The notes under the pieces were generated by a model that saw only the letters and a list, made by a program, of their open reading frames with translations, did no database searches and had not been told where the DNA came from. Position numbers and translations under genes: made by a program. Positions 35,247 through 45,686 of a DNA stretch of 64,000 nucleotides are shown here, piece by piece (position 1 is the first letter of the stretch; every line of letters starts with the position of its first letter). Source of the stretch: Jejuia sp. UBA6058 (GTDB lineage Bacteria > Bacteroidota > Bacteroidia > Flavobacteriales > Flavobacteriaceae); assembly GCA_002428965.1 (NCBI GenBank), contig DIYI01000015.1:1-64000 (forward strand), read 5' to 3'.

Positions 35247-35336
35247 TCAGTAAATGGAGTTGAAGTCTCTTAAAGGCTTAAATGGATGACAATTAGACTA
35301 ACTAAACCCTTTAAAGGTTAAAAATTAAAATAGCAC

Positions 35337-37472
35337 ATGGCAGTTTTAAATAAAATAAGACAACGTTCATTATTCTTAATACTAATTATTGCTTTAGCAT
35401 TGTTCTCTTTCGTATTAGCCGATTTGTTTAGAAACAGTGATGCATTATCTGCACGATCGCAAAATACAGTGGCGACTATTAATGGGGAGGATATCACTCG
35501 TGAAGATTTTCTGCAAAAAGTAGAAGTAATGCAGCGCCAAATGGGGCCAAACGCAACAAGCACTCAAGTAATGAATCGTGTTTGGGATCAAGAAGTAAGA
35601 AAAGCGGTGCTTTCAACACAATACGAAAAGCTAGGTATTACCGTTGAGCAAGACCAAATGCGCGATTTGTTAAAAGAGGCATTGTCTAGTAGTCCGGAAT
35701 TTCAAAATTCAGCAGGTTTATTTGATGAAAATAAGCTTAACGAGTACATTGCTAACCTTAAAAATACTTCAGAACAAGCCTTTCAAAGTTGGGTAGATTA
35801 TGAGCAAAATATTGCTTCAAATGCCTTACAACAGAATTACTTTAACTTAGTAAAAGCTGGTTTAGTTGGTACTTTAGCAGAAGGAGAATTAGAGCATAAA
35901 CTACAAGGGAATAAAGTAGATATCAAATATGTGCAAATTCCTTATAGCAAAATAGCAGATAGTACAATAACTATTTCAAAATCTGATATTTCAAATTACA
36001 TTAACGAACATAAAAATGAGTTTGAAGTTGAAGCTACAAGAGATATTAGGTACGTTGAGTTTAAAGAAACTGCTACCGTGGCTGATGAAGATGCGATTAA
36101 GACTGAATTAGAAAAGTTTAAAAATGGATACACTGAGTATAACCAGAGTAGTGGAGCGACTGATACAATTGCACCTTTTAGTAAAACTGAAGATAACGAG
36201 ACTTATATTAATTTAATCGCAGATTCTGGTGTTAAGTTTGATGATAGATTGATATTCAAAGCTAGTTTACCAGCGCAAATTGCCGATAGTATTTATAATT
36301 TATCTGAGGGTGAAACTTTTGGACCCTATAGAGATGGGACGTTTTTCAAGTTGACCAAACTAATTGAAACAAAGCAAATACCAGATTCCGCAAAGGTAAG
36401 ACACATTTTGGTACCATATTTAGGAGCGCAAAGTGCAACGCCTGATGTAACTAGAACAGAAGAGCAGGCAAAAACTCTTGCAGATAGTCTTTTAGGTGTT
36501 ATTAAGCGAGACAAATCTAAGTTTCCAGAATTAGTAAAAGAATTTTCTTCTGATAGAGGAAGTATAGCAAATGAAGGCCGTTATGATTGGCACGCCTATG
36601 GTACTATGGTTCCAGAATTTAATACATTTGAATTTGAAGGAAAGGTTGGAGATATGGGTGTTGTTAAAACAATTTTCGGTTTTCATGTTATTGAATTAGA
36701 GGGTTTAAAAGACAAACAAAAGGCAATTAAAGTAGGAACAATTGCCAGGAAAATTGAGCCGTCGGAGGAAACTATAAATGCTATATTTAGAGATGCTTCA
36801 AACTTTGAAATTGCTGTAGAGAGTAAAGATTTTGAAGCAGTTGCAAAAGAGAGTAATTATGCTGTTCGTCCTGTAAATGGTATTAAAGCATTAGACGAAA
36901 ATATTCCGGGTATTGGTAATCAAAGACAAATTGTACGATGGGCTTTTGAGGATGAGGCAAAAGAAGGCGATGTAAAGCGTTTTAGCATACCTGATGGCTA
37001 TGCTATTGCTCAAATAGTAGTGAAGCATGAGGAAGGCTTAATGGCTGTTGAGGATGCTTCAGCAACAGTATTGCCAAAAATTAGAAAAGAACGTAAAGCG
37101 GAAATTATAAAAGAACGTGTAACTGCCAATACTATAGAAGATGTAGCTAATGCAGAAAGTACTTCTGTTAGAACCGCTTCCGCGATCAATATGAAAAGTC
37201 CAACTATTTCTGGAGCAGGAAGTGAGCCAATAGTGGTAGGGGCAGCCTTTGGATTAGAAGAAGGCGAAACATCTGGTTTATTAACTGGAGAAAAGGGTGT
37301 TTATATGGTTCAGGTTACTAAGAAAACACCAGCCGTAGAATTAGATAATTATCAGTCTTTTGCTAATAGAGTAGAGACTCAAAAATCTAGTGTAGTAAAC
37401 TCTAAGCTTTACAATGCACTTAAAGATGCTGCTGAAATTGAAGATAACAGAGCTAAACTTCAAATTCAGTAA
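35337..37472 (+). CDS. PpiD-like periplasmic peptidyl-prolyl isomerase/chaperone
   Basis: A 711-residue inner-membrane-anchored foldase. One TM helix is at about residues 10-30 (RSLFLILIIALALFSFVLAD). The SurA-N-like chaperone domain follows (ATINGEDITREDFLQKVEVM). The parvulin domain is at about 345-445: VRHILVPY, then LVKEFSSDRGSIANEGRYDW, then MVPEFNTFEF and GFHVIELEG. A second, degenerate isomerase-like stretch occupies the C-terminal third. It would assist folding of newly exported envelope proteins. It ends at a strong bidirectional terminator shared with the convergent GHMP kinase. Confidence 0.92.
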   Translation: MAVLNKIRQRSLFLILIIALALFSFVLADLFRNSDALSARSQNTVATINGEDITREDFLQKVEVMQRQMGPNATSTQVMNRVWDQEVRKAVLSTQYEKLGITVEQDQMRDLLKEALSSSPEFQNSAGLFDENKLNEYIANLKNTSEQAFQSWVDYEQNIASNALQQNYFNLVKAGLVGTLAEGELEHKLQGNKVDIKYVQIPYSKIADSTITISKSDISNYINEHKNEFEVEATRDIRYVEFKETATVADEDAIKTELEKFKNGYTEYNQSSGATDTIAPFSKTEDNETYINLIADSGVKFDDRLIFKASLPAQIADSIYNLSEGETFGPYRDGTFFKLTKLIETKQIPDSAKVRHILVPYLGAQSATPDVTRTEEQAKTLADSLLGVIKRDKSKFPELVKEFSSDRGSIANEGRYDWHAYGTMVPEFNTFEFEGKVGDMGVVKTIFGFHVIELEGLKDKQKAIKVGTIARKIEPSEETINAIFRDASNFEIAVESKDFEAVAKESNYAVRPVNGIKALDENIPGIGNQRQIVRWAFEDEAKEGDVKRFSIPDGYAIAQIVVKHEEGLMAVEDASATVLPKIRKERKAEIIKERVTANTIEDVANAESTSVRTASAINMKSPTISGAGSEPIVVGAAFGLEEGETSGLLTGEKGVYMVQVTKKTPAVELDNYQSFANRVETQKSSVVNSKLYNALKDAAEIEDNRAKLQIQ

Positions 37473-37495
37473 GTTAAATAAATAAACTAACTGAG

Positions 37496-37529
37496 AAAAA
37501 ACCGCAGTCTTTATGGCTGTGGTTTTTTT
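37496..37529. terminator. Convergent terminator between ppiD-like and GHMP kinase genes
   Basis: aaaaaaccgcag (37496-37507) pairs with ctgtggttttttt with one wobble, giving an A-tract/T-tract hairpin usable in both directions. It touches the stop codon of the minus-strand gene at 37528. Confidence 0.85.
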
Positions 37530-38445
37530 ATTTTATCATTTTGTCATAAGGGATGATGGTGTCGAATCCTTTTGCCTGGAAATAGGGATTTGGATTATTT
37601 TCTGAAGCCACCAAAATAAAATCTCCGCCCCATGCTCCTAAGCTTTTAATTGCACCTTTAAAATCGCCAAACAATTTTGATTGTATTGTTTCTTGTCTCG
37701 TAATTTTTGAAATTAATGCTTCATGAGAAGTGATTAATTCTTGAAACTCCATAAGTGTATTGCAATCAATTATACCTTTGGTAATGGTATTGATTTCCTT
37801 AATTGGATCTCTTAAATTGTGTCTAACAGATTTGTAGTAGGCAATACCATCTCTACTATTTTGCTTCTTATTAAGATAAACAAAATATAGGTGTTCTTTA
37901 AAAACGGGGTTAAATTCTAGTTCCTCAACCTTTCTAGAAATTTGATTTTTATTCCTTTCAATTCGGTAGGTAATAGGCTTGTTATGTTTTGCACAAGCAA
38001 TATCGTAGCCACTTCCTCCAAAAGTAAGTTCTAGAAGTTTATATGGATCAACTTGAGCCCATGTTGCAATATTGTCGATTAAAGTTGACGATGTACCCAG
38101 CCCCCATTGTCTTGGGAATTCCAGATGAGTGCTTACTTCAATTCCATTTGTTTTATTTAAAAATGATGGATTTAATTCTCTTGCAACCTTTAATATTTCC
38201 AGTAAACGTTGTGATACAGGATCATCTGATGGAGATACAAGAGCATCTCGGTTTAAATTAAATACTGTCTCAAACCACACCACACCTTTTTCATTATAGC
38301 TTTTCCATCTTAGAATTCCGTCATTAGAATCGCTAATATTAAGAGTTTGCCCGTATGTTGTTGGTACAGCGAGAGCCAAAGCGCCGTCCAACACCACGTA
38401 CTCTCCGGTTAGTAGTAGTTTTCCGTTACTTTTAAATGTCTTCAC
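37528..38445 (-). CDS. GHMP-family kinase (mevalonate-kinase-like)
   Basis: A 305-residue kinase. The N-terminus GKLLLTGEYVVLDGALALAV and the ATP-binding loop FPRQWGLGTSSTLI (about 110-123) are those of the mevalonate / phosphomevalonate / galacto-kinase superfamily. GGSGYDIACA (about 143-152) and a C-terminal GAWGGDFIL complete the fold. It lies 46 bp downstream of the HMG-CoA reductase gene in the same direction, supporting a mevalonate-pathway role. Whether it acts on mevalonate or phosphomevalonate cannot be decided here. Confidence 0.88.
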   Translation of the reverse strand: MKTFKSNGKLLLTGEYVVLDGALALAVPTTYGQTLNISDSNDGILRWKSYNEKGVVWFETVFNLNRDALVSPSDDPVSQRLLEILKVARELNPSFLNKTNGIEVSTHLEFPRQWGLGTSSTLIDNIATWAQVDPYKLLELTFGGSGYDIACAKHNKPITYRIERNKNQISRKVEELEFNPVFKEHLYFVYLNKKQNSRDGIAYYKSVRHNLRDPIKEINTITKGIIDCNTLMEFQELITSHEALISKITRQETIQSKLFGDFKGAIKSLGAWGGDFILVASENNPNPYFQAKGFDTIIPYDKMIK

Positions 38446-38491
38446 TTTTAAATTGTTAAGTAGAGATTGTTTTAATAGGTTTAATAAAATT

Positions 38492-39808
38492 CTATCTTCT
38501 TAGAGCACTCAGGGCTTCAACTACAGCAGTATGTGTTACCGTAGTAGTCTTAAAGTGTTCTGTAAGTGCTTGTTTCTCCTCATTATTGGCATTGAACTGA
38601 TTTAAAATATTCATCAAGTGCATTTTCATATGTCCTTGTTGAATACCAGTGGTGGTTAATGAGCGTAATGCAGCAAAGTTTTGTGCTAGTCCTGCTACGG
38701 CAGTTATTTGCATTAATTCTTTAGCTGAAGGATTATCCAGTATTTCTAAAGCTAGTTTTACTAATGGGTGTAATCCTGTTAGTCCGCCAACGGTTCCTAA
38801 AGCCAGAGGTATATCCATCCAGAATCTAAAAACGCCATTTTCAATTTTAGCATGTGATAGACTGCTGTATCTGCCATTTCTCGCAGCGTAGGCATGTACG
38901 CCTGCTTCTATAGCTCTAAAATCATTTCCAGTGGCCAAAACCACTGCGTCTATACCGTTCATGATACCTTTATTATGCGTTACGGCTCTATAAGGTTCTA
39001 TTTCGGCAATATTAACAGCTTGCACAAATTTTGTAGCAAAGTCTTCACCAGAAATCTGCTCGCTTTCTTTCAAGTCCTCAATAGCACAACTAACTTCAGC
39101 TCGTACAATGCATTCAGGAACGTAATTCGATAAAATACTCATGATTAAATCAATATCACGTTCCTCTTCAGAAAAACCTTCGTAATCTGAGGCGTGCGAT
39201 TTAAAGGTTTTTGCAAATTGCTCTAAACAAGAATTTATAAAATTGGCACCCATGGCATCTAGGGTTTCAAACGACACATGCAATTGGTAATACCCGTCAA
39301 TTTCGGCAGTTTTATCACGTAATTCAATATCTAAAATACCGCCTCCGCGTTTCTCCATATTGGTGGTAATGGCATTAGTGTCTTCAAAAAGCTTAGGCTT
39401 AATATGGTTGAAGTAACCACTTAGTGTTTCAAAACTTCCGTTAAACTTAAAATGAACTTGACCAATTTTTGTGGTGGAAAGTACTTCTGTTTTAAACCCG
39501 CCACGATCCAACCAAAATTTTGCAGCTTTACTTGCTGCCGCAACAACCGAACTTTCTTCTATAGCCATTGGTATGGTATAGGTTTTGCCATTAATTAAAA
39601 AATTGGGAGCTACTCCAAAAGGTAAATAATAATTGGTTATGGTGTTTTCTATGAATTCGTCATGCAGTTGTTGTAATTTTACATCAGTATTCCAGTACTG
39701 CATCAATACCTCTTTAGCGCTAGTGTTATGCGGTAAATAGGTATCTACGATCCAATTAATTTTTTCAGATTTAGATAGTTTAGAAAAACCAGAAACTGTC
39801 TTATTCAT
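38492..39808 (-). CDS. Class II hydroxymethylglutaryl-CoA reductase
   Basis: A 438-residue enzyme that would convert HMG-CoA to mevalonate for isoprenoid synthesis. Class II landmarks are visible: IPMAIEESSVVAAASKAA with the catalytic Glu, LDAMGANFINSCLEQ, THNKGIMNGIDAVVLATGND with the catalytic Lys and Asp, GGLTGLHPLVKLAL, and QQGHMKMHL with the late catalytic His. It has no sterol-sensing membrane domain, as expected for bacteria. It is the promoter-proximal gene of a two-gene unit with the GHMP kinase. Class II enzymes are often labelled degradative, but gene context here points to synthesis. Confidence 0.94.
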   Translation of the reverse strand: MNKTVSGFSKLSKSEKINWIVDTYLPHNTSAKEVLMQYWNTDVKLQQLHDEFIENTITNYYLPFGVAPNFLINGKTYTIPMAIEESSVVAAASKAAKFWLDRGGFKTEVLSTTKIGQVHFKFNGSFETLSGYFNHIKPKLFEDTNAITTNMEKRGGGILDIELRDKTAEIDGYYQLHVSFETLDAMGANFINSCLEQFAKTFKSHASDYEGFSEEERDIDLIMSILSNYVPECIVRAEVSCAIEDLKESEQISGEDFATKFVQAVNIAEIEPYRAVTHNKGIMNGIDAVVLATGNDFRAIEAGVHAYAARNGRYSSLSHAKIENGVFRFWMDIPLALGTVGGLTGLHPLVKLALEILDNPSAKELMQITAVAGLAQNFAALRSLTTTGIQQGHMKMHLMNILNQFNANNEEKQALTEHFKTTTVTHTAVVEALSALRR

Positions 39809-39831
39809 GCTAGCCTACGTTTTTTAAAATG

Positions 39832-39839
39832 CAAAGATA
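39832..39839 (-). promoter_or_regulatory. -7 box of the HMG-CoA reductase gene
   Basis: On the minus strand, TATCTTTG matches TAnnTTTG and lies 24 bp before the ATG at 39808. The -33 region is weak. The remainder of the 242-bp divergent gap to 40051 shows no gene. Confidence 0.55.
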
Positions 39840-40050
39840 GGGCAGTTCGTCTTAAAATAGAACTTTGCCAAAATACCCGTTATTTATGTGTTAATAAGTT
39901 CGGTTAATTACATAATTTTTAGTAAACTTGACATCTCTTTATAAAATGAGTAGTGTTTTCTTAAAAATGTCTATAATTTATTATTTCATTTCGCTAAAAC
40001 TGGTTGTAATTGGAAGTTAAGAAACGCTACATCTTATACGAAAACGATAT

Positions 40051-42279
40051 ATGAAATATTATAAATTTTCCTTGTACATTTCTTTATTCATTGCCTTTTC
40101 ATCAGTCGCCCAAACAAAAAGCATAACGCTAAAAGATATTTGGAGTGGTGGTTTTAGAACAGAGCGTATGGATGTATTGCATTCAATGAAAAACGGTCAG
40201 CAATATTCGGTGTTTAATTATGATGCTGCTACACGCACTACATCTGTAGATATTTACGATTATAAAACGCTAAAAAAGGTGAAAACATTGGTGTCATCTG
40301 CTGATCTTTCAGAATTAAATTATTTTACAGATTACAGTTTTAGTGATGATGAGCAAAAAATACTTTTGGCAACAGAGGAAGTGTCAATTTATAGACGCTC
40401 AAGTTTGGCGTATTACTATGTTTATGATGTAACAACTAGTACTTTGGCAAAAGTGTCTGAAGAGAAAATTCAGGAGCTAACCTTTTCACCAGATGGTTCA
40501 AAAGTAGCCTACGGATTTGATAACAATTTATATGTTAAAGATTTAGTTTCAGGTGAAACAAAGCAGCTTACTTTTGATGGTGAAAAAAATAAAATTATAA
40601 ATGGTATTGCCGACTGGGTTTATGAAGAAGAATTTTCCATAGTGAGAGCATTTGATTGGAATACAACAGGTGATAAAATTGCTTTTATTCGTTTTGATGA
40701 AACTGAGGTTCCAGAATTTTCTATGGATGTTTATGGGGAAGCATTGTATCAAACACAACAGGTATTTAAATATCCAAAGGCGGGTGAGAAGAATTCTGAA
40801 GTATCTCTTCATATTTTCGATCTATCCAACGAAACGTTAGAAACTGTAAATGTTGGTAAAGCATATACTGATTTTTATATTCCAAGAATTAAATGGACAA
40901 ACGAGGCAGATATACTAAGTGCGCAGTTTATGAATCGTTCACAGAACGAGCTTGACTTATGGTTTATTAATGCTGAAGATAACTCAAGTAATTTAGTGTT
41001 AGCAGAAACAGATAAGGCTTACATTGATATAACTGATAATTTAACATTTTTGAAGGATAACAGTTTTATATGGACGAGCGAGAAAGACGGGTTTAACCAT
41101 ATTTATCATTACACAAAAACAGGTGAGCTTAAAAACCAGGTAACAAAAGGAAACTGGGAGGTAACAGACTATTATGGTTATGATGAGAATACCAAACGCA
41201 TTTTTTACCAATCTGTTGAAAATGGCTCTATAAATAGAGACGTGTATTCCATAAAACTTAATGGTAGAGATAAAAAGCGTTTAACGAAGAGTGAAGGTAC
41301 AAATAGTGCCGATTTTAGTGCTGATTTTTCATATTTTATCAATTCATTTTCAAGTGCTACTGTTCCACCAGAATTTTCACTTAATAGTGCAGCTTCGGGA
41401 AATCTTATTAAGAGTATAAAGGATAATGATAAGTTGGCTGAAAAAGTTTCAGAGTTTACTACATCCAAGAAAGAATTTAGTACCATAAATGTTAATGGTA
41501 ATGATTTGAATATGTGGATGCTTAAGCCTGCAAATTTTGACGCCTCTAAAGAGTACCCACTTTTTATGACACAATATTCGGGTCCGGGCTCTCAGTCTGT
41601 TGCTAATAGTTGGAATGGAATAAACGATTATTGGTTTCAAATGTTAGCCCAAGAAGGTTATATTGTGGTGTGTGTTGATGGAAGAGGCACGGGTTTAAAA
41701 GGAGCTGAATTTAAAAAGATTACACAGAACGATTTAGGGAAATATGAAGTAGAAGATCAAATTCAAGCTGCAAAACAATTAGGAGAATTACCTTATATTG
41801 ATGCAACCAGAATAGGTATTTGGGGATGGAGTTATGGCGGATTTATGAGCAGTAATTGTTTGTTTAAGGGAAATGATGTCTTTAAAATGGCGATAGCAGT
41901 TGCACCGGTAACTAGTTGGCGTTTTTACGATACCATTTATACAGAACGTTATTTAGGTACGCCTCAAAATAATCCTGATGGCTATGACGAGAACTCGCCA
42001 ATTAATCATGTTGAAAAGTTAAGAGGCGATTTTTTATTAGTGCATGGTACCGCAGATGATAATGTGCATGTTCAAAATACAATGCGCTTGGTTGAGGCTT
42101 TAGTTCAAGCCGATAAAGAATTTGATTGGGCGGTGTACCCAGATAAAAACCACGGAATTTATGGTGGGAATACAAGATTACATCTGTATAAGAAAATGAC
42201 TAAGTTTATTAATGAAACTTTAGGTGATAAAATACAAGGCAATAAAGAAAAGGTAATTTCATCTAAGATTAAAGGATGA
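40051..42279 (+). CDS. Dipeptidyl peptidase IV-like S9 serine peptidase
   Basis: A 742-residue secreted peptidase that removes Xaa-Pro or similar dipeptides from peptide N-termini. A signal peptide (about 1-20, LYISLFIAFSSVAQ) is followed by a beta-propeller and a C-terminal alpha/beta-hydrolase domain. The catalytic triad is visible: S594 in GWSYGG, D669 in GTADDNV and H701 in DKNHGI. The substrate-binding double-Glu motif is present as VYEEEFS. It is followed closely by two POT-type peptide transporters, which suggests one route from extracellular peptide trimming to uptake. Confidence 0.95.
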   Translation: MKYYKFSLYISLFIAFSSVAQTKSITLKDIWSGGFRTERMDVLHSMKNGQQYSVFNYDAATRTTSVDIYDYKTLKKVKTLVSSADLSELNYFTDYSFSDDEQKILLATEEVSIYRRSSLAYYYVYDVTTSTLAKVSEEKIQELTFSPDGSKVAYGFDNNLYVKDLVSGETKQLTFDGEKNKIINGIADWVYEEEFSIVRAFDWNTTGDKIAFIRFDETEVPEFSMDVYGEALYQTQQVFKYPKAGEKNSEVSLHIFDLSNETLETVNVGKAYTDFYIPRIKWTNEADILSAQFMNRSQNELDLWFINAEDNSSNLVLAETDKAYIDITDNLTFLKDNSFIWTSEKDGFNHIYHYTKTGELKNQVTKGNWEVTDYYGYDENTKRIFYQSVENGSINRDVYSIKLNGRDKKRLTKSEGTNSADFSADFSYFINSFSSATVPPEFSLNSAASGNLIKSIKDNDKLAEKVSEFTTSKKEFSTINVNGNDLNMWMLKPANFDASKEYPLFMTQYSGPGSQSVANSWNGINDYWFQMLAQEGYIVVCVDGRGTGLKGAEFKKITQNDLGKYEVEDQIQAAKQLGELPYIDATRIGIWGWSYGGFMSSNCLFKGNDVFKMAIAVAPVTSWRFYDTIYTERYLGTPQNNPDGYDENSPINHVEKLRGDFLLVHGTADDNVHVQNTMRLVEALVQADKEFDWAVYPDKNHGIYGGNTRLHLYKKMTKFINETLGDKIQGNKEKVISSKIKG

Positions 42280-42322
42280 TTTTGAAATTAATGGATTTGT
42301 TAGAAACGCTAAAAACGTAAAT

Positions 42323-43891
42323 ATGGATTTTTCATTAGGATTAATAATTGTTGGATGGCTTTTTTGTTTAATATGGATACCTCTTGTGATTAAATTAAAC
42401 TGGAAAATTCACCCAAGAGCTCTTTTTGTTTGCTTTTTTGCGGAAATGTGGGAGCGTTTTTCCTATTATGGTATGCGCGCCTTACTGACGCTTTACATGG
42501 TGAAAATAGTTTTTCAACAAATTTCTTCTGGAGAGGCAGACATTAAAAGTTTAGCTATTTATGGCACATACACTGCCTCTATTTATCTTGGGCCAATTAT
42601 TGGAGGCATGATGGCCGATAAGTATTTGGGTTTTAGAAAAGCCATTTTGTTGGGAGGGATTTTAATAAGTATAGGGCACCTTGTGCTGGCAGCTCAAGGT
42701 TTAATAGCCGAAACCAATGAGATGTTCTTCTTTATTGCATTATCCTTTATAGTCATTGGTACAGGTTATTTTAAACCCAATATATCTAGTTTTTTAGGTA
42801 AGTTTTATGAACAGGACGATCCTAGAAAAGATCCAGCTTATAATATTTTTTACATGGGTATTAATGTTGGCGCTTTTCTCTCTGCTTTGACTTGTGGTTA
42901 CCTAGGTGAAGAAGTAGGATGGCACTGGGGGTTTGGATTGGCAGGTATAGGAATGTTTATTGGATTAATTGTCTTTTGGATTAATCTTAAAAATTTTGGA
43001 GACCAAGGCCTTGTTCCTGATATTAAATATGATAATGATAGTGTTTTTGCAGGATTTAGTCTTAATAAATTAATTATCATTTTAAGTTTTGTCGCTGTGC
43101 CATTATGGGCGGTATTATTTAATTTTGATGCTGTTTTTAAATATGGTCTTACAGGGATTACAATTGCTGTACTAGCATACCTTATTTATCTAAGTACACA
43201 ATATGAAAATGGCTCGCGCTTATTAGTAGTTCTGGTATTGTTTATTTTTCATGCTGTTTTTTGGGCGCTTTTTGAGCAAGCAGGAGGGTCTCTCACTTTA
43301 ATTACAGATAGATTTGTGAATCGTAGCGTGGGTGATTCAGAAATTCCAGCATCCCAATTTCAAGCATTAAATGCATTTTTTATAATTGTCTTTGCACCTA
43401 TATTTGCGTGGTTATGGATAAAATTAAATAAGCTTAAGCTGGAACCGACTACACCTTTAAAGTTTGTCTATTCTTTACTATTGTTAGCGATAGGCTTTTT
43501 AATAATCGTTTTTGGGGCGCAATCAGCAATTGCAACTGGCGGAAAAATTGTAATTTGGGCTATCATTTTTATGTACCTCTTCCATACCCTAGGGGAATTG
43601 TGTCTATCTCCTGTAGGACTTTCAATGATTACAAAATTATCCCCACCCCACATAGTAGGGTTTACAATGGGGGCTTGGTTTTTGTCCTATTCTGTCGGAA
43701 ATAAGGTGGCCACGGAAATAGGTAAATTGATTAGCATAGGAGATTTAGAGGATAACGCTTCTATGGCAGAACAAATTAGTCCGTATGTAGATGTGTATCT
43801 TAATTGGGGTGTATACGTTGTTTTAGGATGTGCACTAATACTTTTATGCTTAGTACCGTTACTGAAAAAATTGATGAAAGGAATCAGGTAA
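42323..43891 (+). CDS. POT-family proton-coupled oligopeptide transporter 1
   Basis: A 522-residue major-facilitator protein with about 12-14 hydrophobic helices. The POT signature is near the N-terminus (FFAEMWERFSYYGMRALLTL), with its ExxER-type proton-coupling motif (EMWERFSYYGMR), GGMMADKYLGFRKA after helix 3 and GTGYFKPNISSFLGK in helix 4-5. Its second half carries WALFEQAGGSLTL and LFHTLGELCLSPVGLSM. It imports di- and tripeptides using the proton gradient. It lies 43 bp after the peptidase and 27 bp before a paralogue. Confidence 0.95.
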   Translation: MDFSLGLIIVGWLFCLIWIPLVIKLNWKIHPRALFVCFFAEMWERFSYYGMRALLTLYMVKIVFQQISSGEADIKSLAIYGTYTASIYLGPIIGGMMADKYLGFRKAILLGGILISIGHLVLAAQGLIAETNEMFFFIALSFIVIGTGYFKPNISSFLGKFYEQDDPRKDPAYNIFYMGINVGAFLSALTCGYLGEEVGWHWGFGLAGIGMFIGLIVFWINLKNFGDQGLVPDIKYDNDSVFAGFSLNKLIIILSFVAVPLWAVLFNFDAVFKYGLTGITIAVLAYLIYLSTQYENGSRLLVVLVLFIFHAVFWALFEQAGGSLTLITDRFVNRSVGDSEIPASQFQALNAFFIIVFAPIFAWLWIKLNKLKLEPTTPLKFVYSLLLLAIGFLIIVFGAQSAIATGGKIVIWAIIFMYLFHTLGELCLSPVGLSMITKLSPPHIVGFTMGAWFLSYSVGNKVATEIGKLISIGDLEDNASMAEQISPYVDVYLNWGVYVVLGCALILLCLVPLLKKLMKGIR

Positions 43892-43918
43892 ATTATCTGA
43901 TTTTTTAATAGATTAACT

Positions 43919-45661
43919 ATGGCAGCGAACTCAACAGATCAATTTTTTAAAAGCACTGTTTTAGGGCATCCTTCAGGATTGTTCGTGTTGTTTTTTACCG
44001 AGATGTGGGAGCGCTTCTCGTATTATGGGATGAGGGCTCTTTTGGTTTTATTTCTAACAGCATCAATTATGGATGAAGGATGGGGATGGCCAAGGGAACA
44101 CGCTATGGCACTATTTGGATCTTATGTAGGTTTAGTATATCTCTCAACAATGATGGGTGGTTATTTTGCAGATAAAATTATTGGTTTTAGATATGCTGTT
44201 TTGGTTGGTGCTTTATTGATGACTATAGGGCATGCATCTATGGCGTTTGAAACACAATGGTCAATATATTTGGGACTTAGTCTGTTGGTTATAGGGAATG
44301 GGTTTTTTAAACCGAATATGACATCCATAATTTCTGAAATGTATAAAGATAGACCCGAAAAAAAGGATGGTGCTTATACTATTTTTTATATGGGCGTAAA
44401 CGCAGGGGCATTTATAGGGATTATACTTTGTGGTTATTTAGGAGAACAAGTGGGGTGGAGCTTAGGATTTGGTCTTGCAGGAATTTTTATGCTTTTTGGA
44501 TTGGTGCAGTTTTGGTTGGCTCAAGGCATATTTGGAACTATTGGTTTAAAGCCTAAAAAAAGTGATTCAAATTCTATTGAAGCTTTGGATAAGGATAAGC
44601 GAGTGCCATTTACTAGTTGGCAGTTGGGATTAATAATAGTTATGGTAACCTTGGGATTATTATGGATAGTTAATGCGCCAGCTGCAACAATTACAGGAGG
44701 GGGTGTAAATATTTTTGATTTTTTGGGAAGCCAAGGTAACACTATTGCAATTCTAACCGCATTAACAATGTTTGTTGTATTACTTGTTTATCGATTTACT
44801 CAATATTCTAAAATAACAAGAGATAGGCTAATTGCAGTAACTTTTTTTTCGCTGTTATCAGTTTTCTTTTGGGCGATTTTTGAGCAATCACCTGGGACTT
44901 TGACCATTTTTGCGAATGATTACACGGATAGAAGTTTAAGCGGTACATCGGCGAATATATTTAGATTAGTTAATTCTTGTATGGTCGTTATTCCTCTAGT
45001 AATAATAACATGGGTTCTGTATCTTCTTTTTAGGCAGACTTTTGGGAAATATAAATGGGCTAATTTAGTTTTAAGTCTAAGTTTTGTTATTGTATGGAGT
45101 ATTGCAATATGGATGTTAATCAATCAATTTCAGGATGATAAATTAGAAATACCAGCTTCATGGTTTGCTAGTTTAAATTCTTTATATATTATTACTCTAG
45201 CGCCATTATTCTCAAAATGGTGGGAAAGTAAATATAATCCTCCTGCAAATATGAAATACGCTATTGGCATGTTTTTATTGGCGTTGGGTATGGCATGTGT
45301 GGCTTTTGGGGCTACGGGTATTGAAGCGGGAGCTAAAACAGCTTCAGTAAGTATTATATGGCTTATATTGGTTTATTTGTTTCATACTATGGGAGAGTTA
45401 TGTATATCTCCTGTATCGCTGTCATATGTTAGTAAATTGGTTCCTGCCCGAATGATTGCATTTATGTTTGGATTATATTACTTGGCTGTAGCTATTGGGA
45501 TGAAAGGCGCAGGTGTTTTCGGTGAAAATGTAGATAAAGTAGCTGATGAAAATGGGATTAGTTATTTTTTCTGGATGTTAACCCTGGTTTCATTAGTTGT
45601 GGCGGCATTTGCTGTTGTTATAGGACCAGTAATTAAAAAACTAATGCATGGTGTACGTTAA
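43919..45661 (+). CDS. POT-family proton-coupled oligopeptide transporter 2
   Basis: A 580-residue paralogue of the preceding gene. It has the same landmarks: FFTEMWERFSYYGMRALLVL, GGYFADKIIGFRYA, GNGFFKPNMTSIISEMYKD, FWAIFEQSPGTLTIF and LFHTMGELCISPVSLSYVSK. It is about 58 residues longer, with an extended loop around residues 205-220 (LKPKKSDSNSIEALDKDKRV). Tandem duplication with divergence suggests a different peptide range. A terminator follows at 45687-45714. Confidence 0.95.
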   Translation: MAANSTDQFFKSTVLGHPSGLFVLFFTEMWERFSYYGMRALLVLFLTASIMDEGWGWPREHAMALFGSYVGLVYLSTMMGGYFADKIIGFRYAVLVGALLMTIGHASMAFETQWSIYLGLSLLVIGNGFFKPNMTSIISEMYKDRPEKKDGAYTIFYMGVNAGAFIGIILCGYLGEQVGWSLGFGLAGIFMLFGLVQFWLAQGIFGTIGLKPKKSDSNSIEALDKDKRVPFTSWQLGLIIVMVTLGLLWIVNAPAATITGGGVNIFDFLGSQGNTIAILTALTMFVVLLVYRFTQYSKITRDRLIAVTFFSLLSVFFWAIFEQSPGTLTIFANDYTDRSLSGTSANIFRLVNSCMVVIPLVIITWVLYLLFRQTFGKYKWANLVLSLSFVIVWSIAIWMLINQFQDDKLEIPASWFASLNSLYIITLAPLFSKWWESKYNPPANMKYAIGMFLLALGMACVAFGATGIEAGAKTASVSIIWLILVYLFHTMGELCISPVSLSYVSKLVPARMIAFMFGLYYLAVAIGMKGAGVFGENVDKVADENGISYFFWMLTLVSLVVAAFAVVIGPVIKKLMHGVR

Positions 45662-45686
45662 TTGAAAAATCATTTAAAAATCAATA

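Noticed and set aside
35285..35330. ccctttaaaggtt palindrome before the PpiD-like gene
   Set aside because: Short, A/T-rich and imperfect. Such palindromes are expected by chance at this base composition.
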